Source of the DNA: Puniceicoccales bacterium
GTDB taxonomy: Bacteria; Verrucomicrobiota; Verrucomicrobiia; Opitutales; UBA953
Length of the DNA stretch: 6,033 nucleotides
Assembly: GCA_031289285.1 (NCBI GenBank)
Contig: JAITPT010000147.1
Coordinates: 1-6,033 of the forward strand
Reading direction: 5' to 3'
Shown piece after piece: positions 1-4,315 of this stretch. The notes under the pieces are model-generated. The model searched no databases. It was not told the origin of the DNA and was given only the letters and a program-made list of their open reading frames with translations. Each line of letters opens with the position of its first letter. Position 1 is the stretch's first letter. The position numbers were made by a program, and so were the translations under genes.

Positions 1-68
1 CTCGTTCCTCGCACCAACCCTGGGCTTTGTTGGGAAACCCCGTTGGGGTTCTGAAGTGCAGTTCTGAA
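1..68. repeat. Inverted-repeat cluster at window edge, probable fragment of a dispersed intergenic repeat
   Basis: AACCCC (36-41) and GGGGTT (45-50) form a perfect 6-bp stem with a 3-nt GTT loop. Just upstream, CCAACCC followed by TTGGG can form a second stem. GTTCTGAA occurs twice (48-55 and 61-68), 13 bp apart. The combination of an AACCCCGTTGGGGTT hairpin next to CCAACCCTGGGC resembles an intergenic repeat I remember from PVC-group and other environmental genomes; that is recall, not a search result. The left part lies outside the window, so the full unit cannot be seen. Confidence 0.35.
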
Positions 69-166
69 CATCTAAAAGTCGCCCATTTGCAGTTTAGCCA
101 CTTAAGAGACACTACACTACTATGAAGCCGCGCCTTCAGCGCTCCAAGCCACATGCGGTTTCAGAA

Positions 167-191
167 ATGCCCCTCGTGTTTTTGGGGCACT
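167..191 (-). terminator. Weak terminator-like hairpin downstream of the glycosidase gene
   Basis: On the minus strand TGCCCC (189-184) pairs with GGGGCA (174-169) around a 10-nt A-rich loop, and the stem extends by a G-U and an A-U pair. It lies about 55 nt past the stop codon at 244-246, a sensible place for the end of that transcript. The tail is only TTTCTG, so it is a poor intrinsic terminator, and Rho-dependent or other termination is equally possible. Confidence 0.3.
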
Positions 192-243
192 ACCTGAACG
201 GTATTGAGTTTCAACCCCGTGTTAGCGGTCACCTCTCGCCCTG

Positions 244-3162
244 CTACTTTTTCAACAAGATGCGAACATCTTTTTCACGCGATTTTGGAGTGACGATTAG
301 CTTTGTGATTTTGCCGTTTTTAAGGGTTGCCTCTATGGTCGTCTGATACGGGGCGTGGAGCTTGAAGTCGCAATCCCAGCCAGCTGACCATGCAGGAAAC
401 AAATCAATGCGGCGTCCGTCACATTGTAAAACAAGCGATTGCACACCTTTGGCCAAAACGCCGCCGTGGTCTTGGTCGGGAGTCCAATCGTAATTCGGCC
501 CCCAAAAAGCAGGGAAACGCGAGGCCTTGTGTTTGTTACGGGCGCGTTTTACAAGGAAGTCGCGGGCTTGGTCGCCAAGACCGAGATTTGTCATAAATAA
601 ATCGTCCTGACGCCAGCCAAATGCACCACGGCTACGACGATGTTTAAGCGCCTCTATGGCCGCCGCGCTGTCACCCGTGGCGTAGGTGGCAAGACGAAAA
701 GGAAAGACGGCGTAGAGTTCGGGGTTTTCAACGTTGCGTAGTTGTTTGGAAATCTTGGCAGGCGCAAACATTGGTTTGCCGTCGCGAGATTTTGTGAGCG
801 GGAGCGGCGGAAGTTTATTCTTTAACGCGGTCAAAAATGCAGGGCGCAAGAGCGGTGCGGCGGCAGTGGCAGCTTCTAATTGGGCAGTGACGGCGTGGAG
901 ACCAGCGACCTCCGGCATCGGGTTCACACAATCCCACCAAGTCTCTAATGCTTGCGCAGGCCACATGTGCAGTTTGCCGTCGGCGTCGGTTTGATAGTGC
1001 TCGTTAAAGAAACGCAAAATCTCTGTCGCAAACGGGATTGCTTTGTCGCGTAAAAACACATTGTCGCCTGTGTATTCTGCGTATTCAAAAGCCATTTGTG
1101 CGATTTCAAGACCGCCGACCCATTCCCATTTGTGATAACCCGATACTTGCAATTTATCGGCGCGTTCGGCGTAGGGTTTCCAACCGTAAGTTTCCGGAAA
1201 AACATCACCCCAAAAATAAATACATTCTGGATAAAAAGCACCGCCGTGTCCGAGATATTTTTTTGTGCGGTATTTGCAGAGCGGAAGTAGGTCGTCAATA
1301 TACGTGCGGAAGAGCGAGTGCATAAAATCGAAGTCGCCAGCGGCGGGCATAGAGAGATAGGGCAGACGTGTGTTTTGCCACCAGTAGCCGGGTCCCCACC
1401 GACGATAGTCGGCGTCCTCTTTTTTGCCAGTCTCTGGAACAGTGAAGAGAGAGCCGTTATACTTGATTGGATAACGCCCGCGTCCGGCGCAGGCACTCAC
1501 GTAGCGTTGGAGAGCGTAGGCGTGGCTGAGCGCAAAAGCGTCGTCGCCAGCGACGGGCGCGTTCTTCTGGTTTATGTTGGCAGACACCAACTTAGCGCCG
1601 ACATAGAGTCGCACTTCGCCTTCGGGCGAAACGGTGGCAGCGACGTGGTTCCATTCTTTTGTAATAAGGATGTTGGGAACCGTTAGAGTGGTCTCGCCAA
1701 GTATAAAACGCAGCCCATTTCCGGGCGTGGCATCGAGAAGAAAACCGTCACTTCCACCGGGTGTTATTTTATCAACAATGCGCGAAAAATCAGAAATCTT
1801 TTTAGGTTCAATATATGCCTCTATAGTGAAGCCGCCGCCAAAAGTTTTTTTCGCGGTTCCGGCAAGACGGGGAAATTGTGTGTTGGGCGGCGCATTGAAA
1901 ATTTCTTTGGCAGCGAGTGGCGATTTTTCGTCAACATAGGTGGTGGCGATGCCCGGGCTGAGTTCTGAAAACGTTTTTATTTCGGAGACGGAAAGAACAC
2001 CTTTGTAGGCGGAGACGCGCCCGATAGTGCCTTGGAAACGCGAGCCGCCTCTTTGGTCGTGGCCGATAATGATGTCGTGTTTATTCGCGGGAACGGGGTC
2101 AGCGTTGTTTCCAATAGCAGTGTTGTTTGCGACGGATTTTTCGGCCTTGCTCGTAGAGATGCGCACCCAGCTTCGGGTAGCATAATCGTGCCACCATTGC
2201 TCGTGTTTTTCGCGGCGTGTGGCAAGCGGGATTTTCTGGGCATCGTCGAGGATGCGCGTTGTTTCGGCAAGCCAATCGGCGACGGCGGCAGGGTGTTTTG
2301 TGTGCGCCACTATTTCAAAACGATGGATAGTAGAGGCAGGGGCTTGTAGAGTTTTATTATCGGCGCGGACAGCGTTTTTTGCGCGGACAACAACGCCGAA
2401 AGTTCTGTGCAAAATAGGGTCTTGGCGCGGAAAGTCGTCAAGCCCCTGCAAGGCGGCGGAAGTCTTGTAGGGGTCTGAATAAGTATTGCGGTGAAACCAG
2501 CCGATTTCGCCAGCGGAGAGATTTTCCAACACAACATCCGGCTCGGAAAATGTGCCAGGCACCGAACCTTTTTTGTAGGGCGAATAGGGGGAATTGTTGT
2601 AGATGTCGCTACATTGGAGATAGTCTATTTTCTCTCGTTTGTCGCGCCAAAGTTCGGAGTGGGCACTGGCGGCGACGGGCGCGGCAGTCTCGGCTTCGAC
2701 AATGATGACGGGGCGGTGCGCATCCACCCACAGGCGCAGCGAAACGCGCTCGGCACCCGTGCCATATTCGGCGGTGAGGACGCCGTGCGGGATGTCGAGT
2801 TTCTGGCGAAACGCGGCGGCGGTGCGCTTGGCGGAGGCGTCGCCAACGCGCACGCGCACGGCACCGAGCTTGAGCAGCCGTGCGTGTTCGTCCACCGAGT
2901 CAATCCGTGCGATGTAAAAGCGCAGGTCGCCAAGCTCGTCCACCCAAGCATTGAGAGCGACCTCGCCGTTGCCCAGCGGCATCGTCTCGTAGGTGTTTTT
3001 GGAGGGCGTCGTCCAGACGACCTCCGAAGCGTCGGGCGGCGAGACGGCGGCGGTCGAGACAGGCGCGGGCGCGGTGGTGCTCGCGACCAGCGCGGTGTTT
3101 GCAAGGGAAAAAGTCGGCGCGAGGGCAAAAAGGAGCGCGGACGGAAGCAGAGAACTTTTCAT
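244..3162 (-). CDS. Secreted DUF5703 / GH95-like (alpha/alpha)6 glycosidase with nested LamG domain
   Basis: Predicted exported carbohydrate-active enzyme of 972 residues; the substrate cannot be told from sequence. Residues 1-21 form a signal peptide (MKSSLLPSALLFALAPTFSLA, then NTA). Residues about 48-335 match the DUF5703 N-terminal beta domain (PLGNGEVALNAWVDELGDLRFY, then RIDSVDEHARLLKLG). Residues about 350-540 are a LamG-like insert. Residues about 547-925 resemble the six-hairpin toroid of GH95-like enzymes: LQRYVSACAGRGRYPIKYNG, YWWQNTRLPYLSM (593-605), GHGGAFYPE (638-646), ALETWWDCVNPMPEVAGL (738-755), and FWGPNYDWTPDQDHGG near 886-901. Glu740 is a plausible acid residue by position, but this is unproven. 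Residues 925-972 form a C-terminal beta cap. The start at 3162 was chosen because it begins the signal peptide; the frame stays open upstream to 3855 but encodes low-complexity Gly/Arg-rich sequence. No Shine-Dalgarno site precedes the start. The first 170 or so codons are markedly more GC-rich than the rest. Confidence 0.93.
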   Translation of the reverse strand: MKSSLLPSALLFALAPTFSLANTALVASTTAPAPVSTAAVSPPDASEVVWTTPSKNTYETMPLGNGEVALNAWVDELGDLRFYIARIDSVDEHARLLKLGAVRVRVGDASAKRTAAAFRQKLDIPHGVLTAEYGTGAERVSLRLWVDAHRPVIIVEAETAAPVAASAHSELWRDKREKIDYLQCSDIYNNSPYSPYKKGSVPGTFSEPDVVLENLSAGEIGWFHRNTYSDPYKTSAALQGLDDFPRQDPILHRTFGVVVRAKNAVRADNKTLQAPASTIHRFEIVAHTKHPAAVADWLAETTRILDDAQKIPLATRREKHEQWWHDYATRSWVRISTSKAEKSVANNTAIGNNADPVPANKHDIIIGHDQRGGSRFQGTIGRVSAYKGVLSVSEIKTFSELSPGIATTYVDEKSPLAAKEIFNAPPNTQFPRLAGTAKKTFGGGFTIEAYIEPKKISDFSRIVDKITPGGSDGFLLDATPGNGLRFILGETTLTVPNILITKEWNHVAATVSPEGEVRLYVGAKLVSANINQKNAPVAGDDAFALSHAYALQRYVSACAGRGRYPIKYNGSLFTVPETGKKEDADYRRWGPGYWWQNTRLPYLSMPAAGDFDFMHSLFRTYIDDLLPLCKYRTKKYLGHGGAFYPECIYFWGDVFPETYGWKPYAERADKLQVSGYHKWEWVGGLEIAQMAFEYAEYTGDNVFLRDKAIPFATEILRFFNEHYQTDADGKLHMWPAQALETWWDCVNPMPEVAGLHAVTAQLEAATAAAPLLRPAFLTALKNKLPPLPLTKSRDGKPMFAPAKISKQLRNVENPELYAVFPFRLATYATGDSAAAIEALKHRRSRGAFGWRQDDLFMTNLGLGDQARDFLVKRARNKHKASRFPAFWGPNYDWTPDQDHGGVLAKGVQSLVLQCDGRRIDLFPAWSAGWDCDFKLHAPYQTTIEATLKNGKITKLIVTPKSREKDVRILLKK
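1543..2115 (-). other. LamG/concanavalin-like domain inserted in the glycosidase, apparently circularly permuted
   Basis: Encodes residues about 350-540 of the glycosidase, placed between the WWHDYATRSWVRIS segment (323-336) and the first toroid helix (HAYALQRYVSACAG, 547-560). The piece that normally ends a LamG domain (DIIIGHDQRGG, RFQGTIGRVSAYKGVLS, 363-391) comes first. The pieces that normally begin it follow: GGGFTIEAYIEP (442-453), then EWNHVAATVSPEGEVRLYVG (503-522). Fewer than 30 residues precede the first piece, so there is no complete earlier LamG copy. Such domains usually bind carbohydrate or mediate adhesion. The permutation would bring both ends of the insert together at a single loop, which suits a nested domain. 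The LamG assignment is from motif recognition; the permuted topology is inference. Confidence 0.6.
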
Positions 3163-3193
3163 AGTTTTGAGAAATGTGGGAACAGTGACAGGT

Positions 3194-3225
3194 GTGAAGT
3201 CGTGTGAATGCGGTGAAACGGTGAA
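3194..3225. repeat. Four GTGAA motifs spaced 10, 9 and 8 bp
   Basis: GTGAA begins at 3194, 3204, 3213 and 3221 (TTCAC on the coding strand of the glycosidase gene), 32-63 bp upstream of its start codon. The near helical-turn spacing could allow repeated contacts by a DNA-binding protein, or could be a simple sequence expansion. No known operator is recognised. Confidence 0.4.
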
Positions 3226-3318
3226 GCGGTGCAAAAAGACACGAAGAGAAATCGTGCTGACAACCTGTCCCCGAAAATGTTTCATCCGCGCCTGTCTTTT
3301 TTCACCCCGCCTCGACCT

Positions 3319-3348
3319 CCCCCTGCCCCCGCCTGCCCCCCCCGTCCC
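3319..3348 (-). promoter_or_regulatory. Putative G-quadruplex in the glycosidase leader
   Basis: The minus strand carries G-runs of 3, 8, 5 and 5 separated by loops of 2, 5 and 2 nt (C-runs at 3346-3348, 3336-3343, 3326-3330 and 3319-3323 on the plus strand). This fits the usual G3+ N1-7 quadruplex rule. It lies about 157-186 nt upstream of the start codon and would be in the mRNA if transcription starts near 3530 or 3665. Folding could affect transcription or translation; an effect is inference. Confidence 0.5.
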
Positions 3349-3503
3349 GATAACAGCCACCACCACCCGACCCAGATCAACCCTGCTCGCCCCGCCTCCG
3401 CCTACCCTGCCCTTTGGCGATTTTCCACCACTACAGCAAACAATTCCGCAATTATTCGCCAGAAAGCAGAACCAATTGGCAAATAGCTTGTTTTGTCGAA
3501 ATC

Positions 3504-3517
3504 GAGACATTTGTCTC
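3504..3517. promoter_or_regulatory. 14-bp palindrome GAGACATTTGTCTC
   Basis: GAGACA (3504-3509) and TGTCTC (3512-3517) form perfect 6-bp arms around TT. It sits just downstream, in the direction of the glycosidase gene, of the proximal TTAGACAGTCTAA box. The half site AGAC is shared with that box, so both could be read by related proteins. No specific regulator is recognised. Confidence 0.35.
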
Positions 3518-3538
3518 ATTTGGTCATCCCCTCCTTCG

Positions 3539-3597
3539 GAATAATTAGACAGTCTAAATTTTCGCTTGACCCGATTTTCGAAATTGTCACGAAGGCA
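3539..3597 (-). promoter_or_regulatory. Proximal copy of a duplicated operator/promoter-like unit with TTAGACAGTCTAA
   Basis: The core TTAGACAGTCTAA (3545-3557) is a perfect 13-bp palindrome about A3551. The first 38 bp (3539-3576) match 35 of 38 bases of the second copy at 3674-3711. After a 9-nt insertion (3577-3585), 3586-3597 matches 3712-3723 at 10 of 12 bases. On the minus strand TAATTA (3547-3542) could be a -10 hexamer with GTCAAG 17 nt upstream, a weak -35 match, so the promoter reading is tentative. A dimeric repressor site overlapping the promoter would explain the palindrome. It superficially resembles DtxR/MntR-type boxes, which is too weak to name a regulator. Confidence 0.45.
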
Positions 3598-3621
3598 CAA
3601 ACACGCACGTGTGCGATTGTG
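3596..3621. repeat. Imperfect inverted repeat between the duplicated boxes
   Basis: CACAA (3596-3600) pairs with TTGTG (3617-3621), and CGCAC (3604-3608) with GTGCG (3611-3615) around a GT centre. The arms are interrupted by 3 nt on one side and 1 nt on the other. No function is recognised. The remaining sequence up to 3673 shows nothing further I can name. Confidence 0.3.
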
Positions 3622-3673
3622 TTGTTCGCACCCACGAGAACCAAAAACAACCATTGCGTCCCTCGGTGTTTTA

Positions 3674-3723
3674 GAATAATTAGACAGTCTAAATATTCGT
3701 TTGACACGATTGCCACGAGGGCA
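3674..3723 (-). promoter_or_regulatory. Distal copy of the duplicated operator/promoter-like unit
   Basis: This is a second copy of the unit at 3539-3597, offset by 135 bp, with its core palindrome at 3680-3692 centred on 3686. Of the first 38 bases, 35 match the other copy, and all three differences lie outside the palindrome and its AT-rich flank. Selective conservation of the palindrome supports a binding site. On the minus strand TAATTA (3682-3677) and GTCAAA (3705-3700) have the same 17-nt spacing as in the other copy. Two such sites could allow cooperative or looping repression, or tandem promoters, for the glycosidase gene. Confidence 0.45.
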
Positions 3724-3734
3724 TGGACGAGCAG

Positions 3735-3895
3735 CCGACCGGCACACAATAAATCGGGTCGTCTTGCGAAATCTGGAACGGCATCTGCACTTAGTAGCTT
3801 TGCTCGACATACCAACAGGTGCGCCTTCACAAATCCACAAAGCCATCTGCCGCAATATGTTCTCGCAATACTCCTCTCCAACTGCCGTTCTTTAG
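3735..3895. repeat. Degenerate copy of the foldback element
   Basis: This stretch aligns along its length with the element at 3902-4063, in the same orientation, at a period of about 167-168 bp. The best matches are CGGGTCGTCTTGCG near 3754, the centre ACCAACAGGTGCGC (3811-3824 region), CATCTGCC (3844-3851), TCGCAA (3863-3868) and the right end AACTGCCGTTCTTTAG (3880-3895). The left end is poorly preserved, so the 3735 boundary is approximate. The central hairpin has decayed to ACC-AACA-GGT. No protein in this stretch is supported: apparent frames are by-products of the repeat. Confidence 0.55.
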
Positions 3896-3901
3896 TATCA
3901 T

Positions 3902-4063
3902 CCTAAAAACGGCAGTTAATGCGGGCGGTTTTGCGCAATCTTTTGGCCGTCTGCGGCTTGCGCGTTCCGCTCCACGCACCGCAAGGTGCGCGTCGGGAAA
4001 GCGCAAACCGCATCCGCCTCAAAATCTTGCGCAAACCCTTCCCGCTGAACTGCCGTTCTTAGG
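3902..4063. repeat. 162-bp foldback (long imperfect palindrome) element, MITE-like or structured-RNA-like
   Basis: Two 79-nt arms (3902-3980 and 3985-4063) are inverted copies, roughly three-quarters identical, around a GCAA loop (3981-3984). The ends are CCTAAAAACGGCAGTT (3902-3917) and AACTGCCGTTCTTAGG (4048-4063), matching at 15 of 16 positions when inverted. The centre is a perfect CGCACC/GGTGCG stem; in a plus-strand transcript its GCAA loop fits the GNRA tetraloop pattern. Each arm holds TTGCGCAA, or TTGCGCAA with a neighbouring shift, as a small internal palindrome. ATCAT occurs directly on both sides (3897-3901 and 4064-4068), which could be a target-site duplication. However, the neighbouring copy also ends next to ATCAT, so it may be part of the tandem unit. 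No transposase is encoded in the window. Confidence 0.7.
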
Positions 4064-4122
4064 ATCATTTTCGCAATACGCACACATGCCTCTTTCACCC
4101 GCTTCCACCACCTCCTTCTCTT

Positions 4123-4214
4123 CCACCCCTCTTCCACCCCTCTCGCCACCCCTCTCGCCACCCCTCTCGCCTTCCCTCTTCCACCCCTCTCGCTTCCCTC
4201 TCGCCTTCCCTCTT
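4123..4214. repeat. Pyrimidine-rich 11-12 bp tandem repeat (about eight units)
   Basis: Imperfect units of CCACCCCTCTCG or CCTTCCCTCTT follow one another at 4123, 4134, 4146, 4158, 4170, 4181, 4193 and 4204. Three consecutive units (4134-4169) are identical. The whole stretch from about 4091 to 4222 is almost purely pyrimidine on the plus strand. It ends about 100 bp before the start of the downstream gene. It could vary in copy number by slippage and could form triplex-type structures; neither is shown here. Confidence 0.75.
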
Positions 4215-4315
4215 TTCTCCGCTCCTCCTGCGGCTGACCGCTGCGGCAGCCAAAACCCAGTGACCCATACTTTTCTCTTCCCCTCCGCAATATGCGCCTC
4301 AAGATGGTCGGCGTT
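4215..4315 (+). other. Immediate upstream region of the unknown exported protein gene
   Basis: This region contains GGCTG (4232-4236) and CAGCC (4247-4251), a small possible hairpin, then a pyrimidine-rich run before in-frame ATG codons at 4292, 4304 and 4316. No convincing -35/-10 pair or Shine-Dalgarno site is visible, so neither the promoter nor the exact start can be fixed from sequence. Confidence 0.35.

Larger units (their letters stand above)
3163..3538 (-). other. Long 5' region of the glycosidase gene, probably non-coding leader
   Basis: This stretch separates the start codon at 3162 from the nearest duplicated palindromic box. The minus-strand frame is open throughout but translates to Gly/Arg-rich low-complexity sequence with no recognisable domain, so I read it as non-coding. 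It contains a GTGAA cluster, a G-quadruplex motif and a 14-bp palindrome (listed separately). A strong Shine-Dalgarno-like AAGGAGG (3536-3530 on the minus strand) lies next to an ATG at 3527 that opens only Met-Thr-Lys-stop, and 10 nt before another ATG at 3519. Confidence 0.5.

Noticed and set aside
2491..3207. 238-codon plus-strand frame
   Set aside because: It is antisense to the GC-rich N-terminal part of the glycosidase, and its sequence shows no family features.
3539..3723. A CRISPR-like array from the two similar units
   Set aside because: There are only two copies, 135 bp apart, with no regular spacers and no cas genes in the window.
3163..3855. The minus-strand frame of the glycosidase stays open for 231 codons upstream of the chosen start
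   Set aside because: The extension is Gly/Arg-rich low-complexity sequence overlapping the G-rich tract and the repeats, it has no domain, and it would bury a clear signal peptide in the protein interior.
3863..4079. TCGCAATAC occurs at 3863-3871 and 4071-4079, flanking the intact foldback like a 9-bp target duplication
   Set aside because: The first copy lies inside the degenerate foldback, where it aligns with GCGCAAAC of the intact one, so the match is probably coincidental. CGCAATA also recurs elsewhere (3851 and 4286 regions).
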